A DNA stretch of 64,000 nt, taken from contig LMVO01000034.1 of the NCBI GenBank assembly GCA_002287215.1, positions 1 through 64,000 on the forward strand, given 5' to 3'. Position 1 is the stretch's first letter. Each line of letters starts with the position of its first letter. Source of the stretch: Methanocorpusculum parvum. Lineage in GTDB: Archaea; Halobacteriota; Methanomicrobia; Methanomicrobiales; Methanocorpusculaceae. The translations under genes were made by a program, and so were the position numbers. Under the pieces are notes generated by a model. It had not been told where the DNA came from. It saw only the letters and a program-made list of their open reading frames with translations, and did no database searches. This document shows positions 35,841 to 44,699 of the stretch, piece after piece.

Positions 35841-35912
35841 GCATCGATAGTGTAGTGGTTATCACTAGGCGTTGCCAACGCCTAAACTCGGGTTCGAGTC
35901 CCGGTCGATGCA
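35841..35912 (+). tRNA. tRNA-Gly (anticodon GCC)
   Basis: Acceptor GCATCGA pairs with TCGATGC, with discriminator A at 35912. The anticodon stem AGGCG/CGCCT encloses TTGCCAA, giving GCC. The T arm is CTCGGGTTCGAGTCCCGG. A TATA box (TTTTTATA, 35803-35810) lies about 31 bases before the 5' end. Length is 72 bases. Confidence 0.96.
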
Positions 35913-36016
35913 TCTTTTCTTTTTGAGTTTTTCTCTGTCATTTCCTGCTTAGTCAGTTCATCAGCCGGAATATTATCCGTCCTGTCGATGACAGGGAAAA
36001 AGAGGAGTGTATTCTG

Positions 36017-36709
36017 TTATTGTGTTTTCAGATATTCGTTCAGGGCTTTCAGCGTTCCTTCAAGTGATCCGTCGCCAACAACTATCGGGTCGACTCCTCC
36101 CTCCTGCATGCGTTTTGCCGTGATATCTCCTATCGCGATCGGCAGGATCCCTGAAAGATCCGGCAGATTTGCCTGTGAAAAGGAGTTTGCGCTTGTAAAC
36201 AGTACACTCTCCGCTCCGTTAAGATCAAGCATCTCGCCGGTCGGAACAAGTCCGTAACACCGGTACTCAAAGGCCATTCCTCCTGCCTGTTCTATGGCCT
36301 GGATCAGTTCCGGGTTTGGCACATCCGCCCGCGGAATGCCGATCCGCTTTCCCTCGATCCACTCGCCCAGATACGGCACGAAGTCCCGCGAATAAAAAGT
36401 GGGGAGAGTCTCCGCCGGGATCCCCTGATCGTGCAGGATCTTTGCGGTCTGCGGTCCGATTGCTATGACCCGGCATTTTTTCGTGATATTCCGGTCCAGA
36501 TGCATACCAATGTATTTTGCCGGATATGCGCTTGTGAAAAATATCGCATCGAACTCTCCGTCGTTTGCCGCGAGAACAAAGGTCTGGACAAGGCTTGCTT
36601 TCAGTTCGGCCTTCAGCGGTGAGATTATTCTGGCTGAATGGCCGTATCTTTCGCACAATGTCTGATCGGCTGTACCTTTTTCTGCGAGGCGGGTGATCGC
36701 GATCTGCAT
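36017..36709 (-). CDS. hemD: Uroporphyrinogen-III synthase
   Basis: This protein has 230 residues from ATG 36709 (MQIAITRLAEKG), with twenty more open codons upstream that do not match the family. The two-domain pattern is seen with IFFTSAYPAKYIG at residue 58, CRVIAIGPQTAKIL near residue 80, and VLFTSANSFSQA and AIGDITAKRMQEGG in the second half. It closes the tetrapyrrole ring for siroheme, F430 and cobamide synthesis. It is a single gene, divergent from pgi. Confidence 0.88.
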   Translation of the reverse strand: MQIAITRLAEKGTADQTLCERYGHSARIISPLKAELKASLVQTFVLAANDGEFDAIFFTSAYPAKYIGMHLDRNITKKCRVIAIGPQTAKILHDQGIPAETLPTFYSRDFVPYLGEWIEGKRIGIPRADVPNPELIQAIEQAGGMAFEYRCYGLVPTGEMLDLNGAESVLFTSANSFSQANLPDLSGILPIAIGDITAKRMQEGGVDPIVVGDGSLEGTLKALNEYLKTQ

Positions 36710-36802
36710 GGATATACCATTGTTCTTTCTTGATAAAAAGTATCTCCGTTCGGTTCGCAAAATACTCATGTCCTTATATCAGGAACCGCATACTATTATT
36801 TC

Positions 36803-37528
36803 ATGAAAATGTTCTGGTCAGGATCCCTTCCCGCCCCCTCTGTCCGAAGCGTGGGGGATATGGAGAATGTGTTTGCCACAAGACCGTCGAATCGTGATCC
36901 GGCTGCACCTCTCTATTATATGTACAGGGATCTTTATCAGACACATGGCGACCATACCTGGCTTGAACGTCACCATCTCAGATACGATATCACAAAAATT
37001 CCGCCGGGAATCATTAACGGCGAATACACTAAAACCAAAGGACATTATCATCCCTCAAACGCTGCAGGAGTGCCGTATCCTGAGGTGTATGAGGTATTGT
37101 CCGGGTTTGCGTACTACCTTTTACAAAAACGCGATCATACCGATGTCATACTCGTTCCGGCCCACACAGGAGACCTCGTCCTCATTCCCCCCGGATATGG
37201 GCATGTGACCATCAATCCGGGCCGTGAGGATCTGATCATGGCAAATCTGGTATCTACGGACTTTTCCAGTGAGTACGGCGAGATCAATGAGATGCACGGA
37301 GCAGCCTATTATTATATGAAAAAAGAGGGTTGGGTCCCAAATCCGCATTATGGTGAACGGATCCCGATGCATGTGATCCTTCCGCTGCCTCTTCCTGAGC
37401 TTGGTCTTGTTCAGGGAAGGTGTCTTTACGAGATGGTCGGCACGACCGATACTCTGGATGTGATGAACCGGCCTGAGGAGTATATGGATATCATCGGCCG
37501 GTTCTGTTCTGACAAAAAACGGTTTTGA
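36803..37528 (+). CDS. pgiA: Glucose-6-phosphate isomerase, archaeal cupin type
   Basis: This 241-residue metal-dependent cupin interconverts glucose 6-phosphate and fructose 6-phosphate. The metal-binding motif is in TKGHYHP near residue 74 and PEVYEVLSGFAYYLL, with the second cupin motif in PPGYGHVTINPG near residue 133. It is unrelated to bacterial PGI. It sits divergent from hemD and convergent with dnaG, with four bases between stops. Confidence 0.93.
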   Translation: MKMFWSGSLPAPSVRSVGDMENVFATRPSNRDPAAPLYYMYRDLYQTHGDHTWLERHHLRYDITKIPPGIINGEYTKTKGHYHPSNAAGVPYPEVYEVLSGFAYYLLQKRDHTDVILVPAHTGDLVLIPPGYGHVTINPGREDLIMANLVSTDFSSEYGEINEMHGAAYYYMKKEGWVPNPHYGERIPMHVILPLPLPELGLVQGRCLYEMVGTTDTLDVMNRPEEYMDIIGRFCSDKKRF

Positions 37529-37531
37529 ATT

Positions 37532-38839
37532 TTAGAAAGGTATCATTCTAAGACCAGCCGGTCTTCGCACAATTCCTTCAAATCCGTGTGCTGCGACATA
37601 CTTCAGCCCTTTTGCAAATGCCTGATCGATGAACTTCTGATCGACGGAACCGTCAACAATGATTCCTGCGGCATCATCATTCAGTTTCGGCAGGATTTTC
37701 TTGAGTTCCTGGGGGGAGTAGTCACCAATGACGCCGGCATCTTCTGTGAGAACTCTGGTCCTGCCGGTATTTTTCATATACTCGGTATGTTCCCGGATCG
37801 TGCTTGGGTTCTCCGGTTTTTTCTGTATGTCTGATTCCGGATTTTCGACAGAGGCCGGTGTTGGTTCCTCTGTTATTGTCAGCGGGGTTTCCGTCTGCGG
37901 CGTTTTGGGTTCTGGATTTCTGTCCTCTTCGATCAGTACAGCTGTCTCTGTCCTCTGATCGTTTCCTGTGACCGATTCGATCTCGAAGACCAGATCAGAG
38001 ATCGGTTCGTCCTTTTCGATGTGCGCTTTAAGGACCGATGCAGGAACCTTGTTTCTGAGGGATTTTACGATCTCTTTGCGGCTCATGTCCTCGACACTTC
38101 TTCTGCGCGGAGAAAATGCCACGAAGTCTATGTCGGCAACCTGAAGTAGTTCGCGTAAAATCAGATCCCCTCCCCGGTCACCGTCAACGAACACGGTAGT
38201 GTTTTTCTTATAGGACAGGTCGATGACCGTTTCCGGGACTTTTGTCCCTTCGACCGCTACGGTGTTGTTGATCCCGCACTTCAGCAGATTGAGTACGTCT
38301 GCCCGGCCTTCAACGATGATTATTGCATCGGAGTCCAGAACTGCAGGTCCGGCGGGAAGCCGCTCCGGCCCGATCGCAGTGATCTTTTCGATCCTGCTGG
38401 CCTGTCTGACTTCGGCAAGAATGTCGTATGTGGATATGCCTATCTCGTCGAAGGAGTCGAGGAGAAGTTCTTTTGCCCGTTCGACTATCTGCCGGCGTTT
38501 GATTGCCCGAAGGTCTTCGATGTTCTGGATCCGGATCACGGCCATACATGGGCCGATACGGTCGATCGTTTCCAAAGCTGCTGCTAATATCGCGGTCTCG
38601 GCGCGGTCGAGGGATGAGGCGATGTAGCATTCGCCGGTTGTTTTTCCATGTTTGCTGGTGATCTGGACGTCGATCCTGCCGATCCTTCCGCTTCTCTGCA
38701 GATCGCGGAGATCCAGGTCTTCACCAAGAAGCCCTTCGGTCTGGCCGAAGATAGCTCCGACTACATCGGTTTTTTCGACCACCCCCTCTGCTTCGATGTG
38801 GAGATGAATGAGATATTTGATACTGTCGATTGAATACAT
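37532..38839 (-). CDS. dnaG: Archaeal DnaG (TOPRIM-domain primase-like protein)
   Basis: This protein has 435 residues from ATG 38839, which has GGAGG seven bases upstream. The longer open frame (to 38941) overlaps the pilin gene end and is not needed. The N-terminal segment YLIHLHIEAEGVVEKTDVVG is read in two parts as typical, and the TOPRIM core is IIVEGRADVLNLL and VFVDGDRGGDLI. In archaea this protein associates with the exosome and also can prime. The Thr/Pro/Glu-rich linker near residues 300-360 is low complexity. Confidence 0.92.
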   Translation of the reverse strand: MYSIDSIKYLIHLHIEAEGVVEKTDVVGAIFGQTEGLLGEDLDLRDLQRSGRIGRIDVQITSKHGKTTGECYIASSLDRAETAILAAALETIDRIGPCMAVIRIQNIEDLRAIKRRQIVERAKELLLDSFDEIGISTYDILAEVRQASRIEKITAIGPERLPAGPAVLDSDAIIIVEGRADVLNLLKCGINNTVAVEGTKVPETVIDLSYKKNTTVFVDGDRGGDLILRELLQVADIDFVAFSPRRRSVEDMSRKEIVKSLRNKVPASVLKAHIEKDEPISDLVFEIESVTGNDQRTETAVLIEEDRNPEPKTPQTETPLTITEEPTPASVENPESDIQKKPENPSTIREHTEYMKNTGRTRVLTEDAGVIGDYSPQELKKILPKLNDDAAGIIVDGSVDQKFIDQAFAKGLKYVAAHGFEGIVRRPAGLRMIPF

Positions 38840-38937
38840 GTAAAGCCTCCATGGATGTGTAAATGAATGTGATAAAAATCCATAGGTACGGGATATATTT
38901 ATTCTTGTACTACTTAAGGAACATGTTGAAAAAAAAT

Positions 38938-39486
38938 TCATTCGATCAATTTTATCGAACGTGAAATAACTTTGGAAAAAGAAGGACTTGATGCGTTGTT
39001 ATTAATGATATCGATACGAAGAAGGTCTCCGGGATGGATCGTCCGGTCGTTCAGATCAAAGATACCGTTTTGATTAGGATCCCAATAATAATTAGTTGGC
39101 CCGGTACCATAAAGCAGTTGGATCCCAAAATGATTTGTCGAAATAAAATCAGGGGCACTCAGTGTTTTTATGACAATATACTGTTTTATATCATTGATAT
39201 ATATGTCAGCCTTATAATCTGTATTTTTGAGCGACACTTTCCCAATGTTTTTAAGAGTAACGATACTTTCATAGGTTTTTTCACCATTTGTATTATAGTG
39301 ATTAACAGATACGATTGCAAGGATCTCCGGGGGTGATTTATTGAGAGGTTGTTCCAGCAAGTTGATGAAGGGTGTGCAGAAGGCGAAAACAATAGCACAA
39401 ATAATTAGCGTAAGGGCAATAAGAAGTAGCGTGGCAATAACAGGAGATACGCCGTCATCACCTTTGTTAGATGATCTTTGTTTCAT
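38938..39486 (-). CDS. Archaeal type IV pilin-like protein
   Basis: This 182-residue protein starts with a class III signal: basic head MKQRSSNKGDDG, then VSPVIATLLLIALTL. Cleavage is expected after GDDG, as in archaeal pilins of the DUF1628 type. The rest is beta-rich and Asn/Tyr-rich (SVNHYNTNGEK; YGTGPTNYYWDPNQNG). The gene is visibly AT-rich relative to its neighbours, and a stand-alone pilin without secretion genes nearby suggests recent transfer or fast divergence. Confidence 0.85.
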   Translation of the reverse strand: MKQRSSNKGDDGVSPVIATLLLIALTLIICAIVFAFCTPFINLLEQPLNKSPPEILAIVSVNHYNTNGEKTYESIVTLKNIGKVSLKNTDYKADIYINDIKQYIVIKTLSAPDFISTNHFGIQLLYGTGPTNYYWDPNQNGIFDLNDRTIHPGDLLRIDIINNNASSPSFSKVISRSIKLIE

Positions 39487-39695
39487 GGCTGAGAAGATGA
39501 ATGTCCCCTGCCATTAACCGAGCCCGTTCATCGTATGCTGCTGCATGTTCTCGCGGTTCTTTGACCTGGCAGGAGGCGCCTGTGGCATGTTCTGTTGTCC
39601 CGGAACTCATTTCACGCGATCGCGTATAGATCGTACGGGGGCCTAAAACATGTCTGGTATTTTCGGCACGGATACTCTATTTGTTGTAATGGCTT
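39487..39695. other. 209-bp intergenic region between the pilin and pyrC genes
   Basis: The minus strand holds short open stretches, including a frame ending GQQNMPQAPPARSKNRENM, that could be a decayed gene end, but a stop lies just upstream and no match is recognised. The region also must hold the pilin promoter. It is noted as uncertain. Confidence 0.25.
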
Positions 39696-40958
39696 TTACT
39701 CTTTTCGGCGAAGCTGACGTGCCCCGGCATTCATCCACATCTGCCCACCGCCTGATGTGAACTCCCCGTCGTGCCATGCAGGGATCCCGCCGATCACGGT
39801 TGTCACCGGAAAAACTCCGTCCATTCCTTCGTAGGGCGTCCAGCCGCATCTGCTGTGCAGAGATTCACCTGATATTTTTACCGGGGTGTCAGCATAGACG
39901 GCAAGATCCGCCCGGCTTCCAGGGGTGAGCGAAGGGGCAGGTATCCTAAGTATCCTGCATGGGTTTGTGACCGTTTTTCCAATCAATTGACCCAGCGTGA
40001 TTTTTTGCTCTGTCACCGCGTTCATCAGCAGGGGAAGCATCGTTTCCACACCCGGAACCCCTGACGGTGCGAGGGAAAACGGCTGTGATTTTTCCTGAAT
40101 TGTATGCGGGGCATGGTCCGAGGCGATAACCGGGATCTTTGCAAAGTTCTGGATGAGTGCGAGGCGCTCTTTTTTTGTGCGGAGCGGCGGGTTCATTTTC
40201 CAGAAGGTGTTTTCGGCTGTCGTCTCCTCACAGGACAAAAAGAGATGGTGGGGGGCAACTTCGAAACTATCTTTGATTGTGCCAAATGCTTCTGTTCCGC
40301 TGACATGACAGATGTGGAGCTTTGTGCCGTGCGGTGCGAGATCCTGCACAAGCCGAATAGTTTCTGCTTCCCCCTGAACAGGACGTGAACGGGAGTGTTC
40401 CTCAAGAGAGTGAACTTCTCCCGGGAGCACTTCTTCTGCGTGAACAGTCACCAGCATGTCATGATCCGCAAGGATCCGCAAAGAATCCCGGATCACATCA
40501 GGCGTGAGGGCATTCCCGTAGCTTGACGGAGCGGCAAACATCTCGCCGAATGCAAGGACGCCCGCCTCTATCAGGCCGAGAAAATCGGCATCCGCAGTGA
40601 CCGATCCGTTGATTCCAAAGTGACATACAGAGTTCTTTGCAGCGAGGTCTGCTCTCTGTCTAAAATTTTCGGCTGTTTCCATCGAAGGGATGGTGTTTGG
40701 CTGATCAACGACCGTTGCCACTCCTCCCGCCGCCGCTGCTTCGGTCCCTGTTTTCCAGGTCTCCTTTGCTGCCTGCACTCCGTCACGCATATGAACATGC
40801 ATATCCGCGGCTGCCGGAATACAGAGCCGATTTTTACAGTCGATCACTCTGTCTGCTGCATCGGAACTGCCGATGTGGGTGATGATCCCGTGATCTATCG
40901 AGATGTCCGCGATCCTTCCGTCGGGCAGCCGCGCGTTTGAAAGAACCAGTGCGGTCAT
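39696..40958 (-). CDS. pyrC: Dihydroorotase
   Basis: This 420-residue amidohydrolase closes carbamoyl aspartate to dihydroorotate. The zinc-binding motif DMHVHMRDG is near residue 52, and KLHICHVSGTEA and IASDHAPHT hold further ligands and the catalytic aspartate. The allantoinase family is close, but the window's other pyrimidine genes favour PyrC. It is preceded two bases away by hypE and may be co-transcribed with it. Confidence 0.9.
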   Translation of the reverse strand: MTALVLSNARLPDGRIADISIDHGIITHIGSSDAADRVIDCKNRLCIPAAADMHVHMRDGVQAAKETWKTGTEAAAAGGVATVVDQPNTIPSMETAENFRQRADLAAKNSVCHFGINGSVTADADFLGLIEAGVLAFGEMFAAPSSYGNALTPDVIRDSLRILADHDMLVTVHAEEVLPGEVHSLEEHSRSRPVQGEAETIRLVQDLAPHGTKLHICHVSGTEAFGTIKDSFEVAPHHLFLSCEETTAENTFWKMNPPLRTKKERLALIQNFAKIPVIASDHAPHTIQEKSQPFSLAPSGVPGVETMLPLLMNAVTEQKITLGQLIGKTVTNPCRILRIPAPSLTPGSRADLAVYADTPVKISGESLHSRCGWTPYEGMDGVFPVTTVIGGIPAWHDGEFTSGGGQMWMNAGARQLRRKE

Positions 40959-40960
40959 CT

Positions 40961-41986
40961 TCAGCAGACTCTTGGAACGGGATCGCCGAGAGGGGGTTCG
41001 ATGAACCGCTCGCCGCCGATACGTGTCTGCATTACAACACCGGACCCTTCGACCACTTCACCGATGACTGCTGCATTTTTCCCGTAGGGATGGGATTTCA
41101 GGGCTGCAAGAACACGTTCTGCTGCTTCCGGTGCGACACCCATAACACACTTTCCTTCATTGGCGACCTGCAGAGGGTCGATGCCGAGCAGTGAGCCGGC
41201 CGATGCAACGCTCTCTCTAATAGGCACTGTATCTTCTCTCACAACGACTTTCACGCCGGCTTTACGTGCCATCTCGTTGATGCAGGCCGCAAATCCTCCG
41301 CGCGTCGGGTCCTTCATCGCATGGATATTGCCGTTACCTGCAGCTTTCATAGCTGCTTCGATCATCTTCCAGAGGGGGGCAACATCTGACTTCAGCTGAT
41401 CGCCGAGGTCAAAGCCTTCTCTGTATGATACGATGGCAAGTCCGTGATCTCCAAGCGTTCCCGAGACGATGATCTTATCTCCGACGGCTAGATTCCTGTC
41501 ACGGATCAGAAATCCTCCCTCTTCAATTACGCCGACACCCGCAGTGTTGACAACAATACCATCCAGGCTCCCCTTTTCAACAACCTTGGTGTCTCCGGTG
41601 ATGATCGATGCGCCGACCTCTCCCAGGGTTTCGTCCATGGAGGCTACGATCTTTTCCAGATCGGCGATCGGAAATCCTTCTTCAATGATCATTGCACATG
41701 TCAGAGCGATCGGCCGCGCGCCCATGACTGAGAGATCATTTACCGTTCCGGAGACCGCGACCCTGCCGATGTCCCCGCCGGGGAAGAAGATCGGTTTCAC
41801 TACATGTGAGTCGGTCGTTAAAATGACGGTCTTTCCTCCGACGGTGAAGGTCGAGCCGTCATCCAGAGATTCAAGGCCGATCCCGCCTGCATTATTGTTT
41901 TTGAATGCCGTCAGCGTCTGAAGAAGTTCACCCATGACTTCTCCTCCGGCTCCGTGCATCAGATTAACTTCTGTATCCTTTTTCAT
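40961..41986 (-). CDS. hypE: Hydrogenase maturation factor HypE
   Basis: This 341-residue protein makes the thiocyanate/cyanide ligand for NiFe hydrogenases. It begins with MHGAGGEVM glycine motif and ends in the PRVC tail whose cysteine is carbamoylated by HypF. The ATP-binding AIRS-type fold is visible in VAVSGTVNDLSVMGARP and DPTRGGFA. It overlaps hypA by four bases. Confidence 0.95.
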   Translation of the reverse strand: MKKDTEVNLMHGAGGEVMGELLQTLTAFKNNNAGGIGLESLDDGSTFTVGGKTVILTTDSHVVKPIFFPGGDIGRVAVSGTVNDLSVMGARPIALTCAMIIEEGFPIADLEKIVASMDETLGEVGASIITGDTKVVEKGSLDGIVVNTAGVGVIEEGGFLIRDRNLAVGDKIIVSGTLGDHGLAIVSYREGFDLGDQLKSDVAPLWKMIEAAMKAAGNGNIHAMKDPTRGGFAACINEMARKAGVKVVVREDTVPIRESVASAGSLLGIDPLQVANEGKCVMGVAPEAAERVLAALKSHPYGKNAAVIGEVVEGSGVVMQTRIGGERFIEPPLGDPVPRVC

Positions 41987-42327
41987 GATGATTCACCTGT
42001 TTCGATCTCAAGATTTTTCACGACGATCTCTCTTCCCTGGATCATGCGGGGCAGTTTCCCGCAGTTAGGGCAGACAAAGATCTCCGGTCCTTTATATCCG
42101 CATTCGCACTCTGCAACTGGAAGGATGGTATTAAAAACGAGTTTTGTTTCTGCGAACATTGGATCGTCAGAAATAAAAGTGCGAAACATGAACTCCACCT
42201 GCTCAGGGTTTACCATCGCCATGGAACCGACATCAACAAAAATGGTTTTCACGGTTACTGCATGATTCTCCTCGGCCGCCCTCTTAGAGGTTACGTACAC
42301 ATCATAGGCGATACCGGATTCATGCAT
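41983..42327 (-). CDS. hypA: Hydrogenase maturation nickel-binding protein HypA
   Basis: This protein has 114 residues from ATG 42327; an upstream extension to 42429 lies inside hypC. It opens with MHESGIAY, which carries the nickel-binding His2. The zinc site is CECGYKG and FVCPNCG near residues 74-92. It delivers nickel to the hydrogenase large subunit. The start overlaps the hypC end by eight bases. Confidence 0.93.
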   Translation of the reverse strand: MHESGIAYDVYVTSKRAAEENHAVTVKTIFVDVGSMAMVNPEQVEFMFRTFISDDPMFAETKLVFNTILPVAECECGYKGPEIFVCPNCGKLPRMIQGREIVVKNLEIETGESS

Positions 42328-42556
42328 GGTCGGATTCTTCCATCGCTTTATAAACTTCTTTAAACAGCTCCCGCGTTTCCAGTCCTTCCTCACGCGAAAG
42401 CCGCTGAATAGCAAATCCAACGTGTACAAGGACGAACTCGCCGACTTTCACGTCAACAAGATCGATGCGGACCTCCTGCTGGAGTTCACCGTAATCAACG
42501 AGTGCGACATTTCCGTCGCGGATTTCAAGAATTTCTGCGGGAACGGCAATACACAT
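42320..42556 (-). CDS. hypC: Hydrogenase maturation chaperone HypC
   Basis: This 78-residue protein starts MCIAVPAEI, with the essential N-terminal Cys2 that binds the iron cyanide-carbonyl intermediate. The core VALVDYGELQQEVRIDLV and EFVLVHVGFAIQRL is family-like. It heads a hypC-hypA-hypE unit for NiFe hydrogenase assembly. hypB, hypD and hypF are not in this window. Confidence 0.94.
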   Translation of the reverse strand: MCIAVPAEILEIRDGNVALVDYGELQQEVRIDLVDVKVGEFVLVHVGFAIQRLSREEGLETRELFKEVYKAMEESDHA

Positions 42557-42617
42557 ATAATGGTATATTGGTTGATAACCGTGATAAAGAAAGCGAAAAG
42601 AGACTGATTCAAAATGG

Positions 42618-42701
42618 CGCCGAGAGGGAGATTTGAACTCCCGAGGTATTGCTACCAGAGGCTTTCAAGGCCACCGCCTTTCCGGACTAGACTATCTCGG
42701 C
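42618..42701 (-). tRNA. tRNA-Ser (anticodon TGA)
   Basis: On the minus strand the acceptor GCCGAGA pairs with TCTCGGC, with discriminator G. The anticodon loop CTTGAAA gives TGA, and the long variable arm is class II. The T arm reads CGGGAGTTCAAATCTCCC. The gene lies between hypC and thiI and is 84 bases long. Confidence 0.93.
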
Positions 42702-42771
42702 TCCGGACCTTATGATATTAGTCGTAGTGGTAAAAATAGATTGTGTGTTGCCGGCCGGGGTGCCGGTCCGA

Positions 42772-43965
42772 TCATTCGGTGAGGGCCTTTTGAAAAATAT
42801 CCCCGTCCTTTGCGATCCAGAGTTCTGCTGACTGAACTGCTTCACGGATGAGTTTATCCATGTCAACTTTCTTCTCTTCGGCTTCGATAAGTTCCTGACC
42901 GGAGCGGGTTGCCGGTTTTTTCGGGACCGCGAGGCATTCCGTATCTCCGGGACTTTCATGATATGTGCCGATCCTCCGTGATATTGCCACGATCTCCTCC
43001 TTGTCATAGGTAAGAAGCGGTCTCAGAACCGGGAGTTTGACTGATGTCGTGATAACGCCCATGTTCTGGAGTGTCTGGGATGCCACCTGCCCGAGATTCT
43101 CTCCGGAGACGATGCCTTCCAGCTTATTCTGCTCTGCTATCCCCTCTGCTACACGCATCATGAATCTTTTACAGAAAAGACAGGTATAATGCCGGTCACA
43201 GGAGGCTGTCATCGCATCGAAGAATGGTTCGAGATCTGCGATCCAGAGCGGTATGCCTCTTCCCGGACACCAGGTGGAGAGGATCCTGACGTTGTCCATC
43301 GCCAGACTTCGCGTGGCAGATCCCGCCCATCTTCCGCCGTCCATGAATACGCCGGAGATGGTCACTCCTCTTCTCATCATCAGCCACGCGGCGACCGGCG
43401 AGTCGATGCCTGAGGAAAGAAGAGCCGCGGCACGCCCGGCAGTTCCAAGCGGCAGACCTCCCTGCCCCGGGATCCGTTCGTCGTAGACGATCCCGCCGTA
43501 TTCGCGTGCTTCAACGAAGACTTCATACTCGGGATTATCGAGATCCACCACGAAGTCCGGGATCTTCTCCCAGATCACATCGGCGATCATGCCGGCAAGC
43601 TGCTGGCTGGTAAATCCGCTCACATGCTGACGTCGTGCTCTGACCGCAAAACGCATACCGGGTTTGAGTTTTTTCTCGGCAAACTTCAGGGCCGTCTTCG
43701 CCATGTCTTCCGGAAGGTTTGTGGTGGTCTCACAGATACTGACATCAACGATCCCAAATATTCTTGCAGCGATCGGTGCGATTTTTTCCGGATCACCAAA
43801 AATCAGGATCCTTCCCCGGTACTCTTCGAGTGAGTATTCTATCTCCTGCGTTTCCATCGCTGCTTTGATGTTTCGTGTTAAAGCCAGCATGAACTGTTTT
43901 TTTACCGGTTCGCTTTTGAGCCAGAGCTCACCGATACGAACCATTACTGCTCTATTCTGCTCCAT
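42772..43965 (-). CDS. thiI: tRNA 4-thiouridine synthase
   Basis: This 397-residue protein has an N-terminal ferredoxin-like and THUMP region and a PP-loop, SSGIDSPVAAWL, near residue 183. A DRHYTCLFCKRFMMR segment near residue 254 holds the CxxC used by archaeal ThiI, and LPVLRPLLTYDKEEIVAI matches the family. The enzyme inserts sulfur at U8 of tRNA. The larE stop overlaps its start by 22 bases, giving a sulfur-transfer gene pair. Confidence 0.93.
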   Translation of the reverse strand: MEQNRAVMVRIGELWLKSEPVKKQFMLALTRNIKAAMETQEIEYSLEEYRGRILIFGDPEKIAPIAARIFGIVDVSICETTTNLPEDMAKTALKFAEKKLKPGMRFAVRARRQHVSGFTSQQLAGMIADVIWEKIPDFVVDLDNPEYEVFVEAREYGGIVYDERIPGQGGLPLGTAGRAAALLSSGIDSPVAAWLMMRRGVTISGVFMDGGRWAGSATRSLAMDNVRILSTWCPGRGIPLWIADLEPFFDAMTASCDRHYTCLFCKRFMMRVAEGIAEQNKLEGIVSGENLGQVASQTLQNMGVITTSVKLPVLRPLLTYDKEEIVAISRRIGTYHESPGDTECLAVPKKPATRSGQELIEAEEKKVDMDKLIREAVQSAELWIAKDGDIFQKALTE

Positions 43966-44699
43966 GTATTCCCTCCTCCTGTTTTATATTCTTTAAATGA
44001 TATCGTGGTAAACCCGAACGTTTTCAGATCCTCTGTATATAATGCAGCGCGGACCATCTCATTTCTTTCGGTCTCGATCACCGCGTCTCTGCCGCAAAGA
44101 CGCACGCGCAGAACTCCCTGTATCCCTTTTTTCCGAAGAAAGGCTTCGCTTTCGGCAATTATTTTCAGGTTTTCTTCGGTGATCTCTTCGCCGAACGGAA
44201 TTCTCGTGGCAAGGCAGGATGATGCCGAGTACACCGTGACTCCAAGCTCCTTTGCTATTGAGATGATCCCGCGTTTGCCGATTCCGCAGAGAGCAAACGG
44301 ACTGACGATGCCCAGCTCTTTCAGAGCTTTTTTTCCCGGGCGTTCTTCATCAGCATCATCAGCATGTGTCCCGTCACAGACCGTTTTTCCGTCTGCTGCG
44401 AAGAGAAGGGTCTGCATGATCTGTTTTTTACAGAGATAACATCTGTCTTCAGGGTTGGACCGCAGATGTTCATCACTAAGAACCGAAACGTCGATGACTC
44501 TCCACTCTACTCCCAGTTTTCGGGCGAACAGTTCTGCCCGTACTATCTCCTCCGGCGGGGTGAACTCCGATCTGACAGTGGCGGCAGAAACCGGCAGTCC
44601 CTCCTTTACGAATGAGGCAAGAAGCGTCATGCTGTCGGTCCCGCCTGAAAGAGCAATCAGCGCGGGCGTGTTCTCTTTAAGTATTGTTCTCAGACTCAT
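43944..44699 (-). CDS. larE: LarE-like ATP-dependent sulfur transferase
   Basis: This 251-residue protein has the N-type ATP pyrophosphatase loop ALSGGTDSMTLLASF near residue 18. The segment SASSCLATRIPFG near residue 164 holds the cysteine in the position of the sacrificial sulfur donor in LarE, and DRCYLCKKQIM is family-like. It may insert sulfur into a nicotinic-acid-derived cofactor or another product; no larB or larC is seen in the window. The next gene is thiI. Confidence 0.83.
   Translation of the reverse strand: MSLRTILKENTPALIALSGGTDSMTLLASFVKEGLPVSAATVRSEFTPPEEIVRAELFARKLGVEWRVIDVSVLSDEHLRSNPEDRCYLCKKQIMQTLLFAADGKTVCDGTHADDADEERPGKKALKELGIVSPFALCGIGKRGIISIAKELGVTVYSASSCLATRIPFGEEITEENLKIIAESEAFLRKKGIQGVLRVRLCGRDAVIETERNEMVRAALYTEDLKTFGFTTISFKEYKTGGGNTWSRIEQ

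Noticed and set aside
42328..42429. N-terminal extension of HypA
   Set aside because: HypA must begin with MHE, where His2 binds nickel; the extension lies within hypC.
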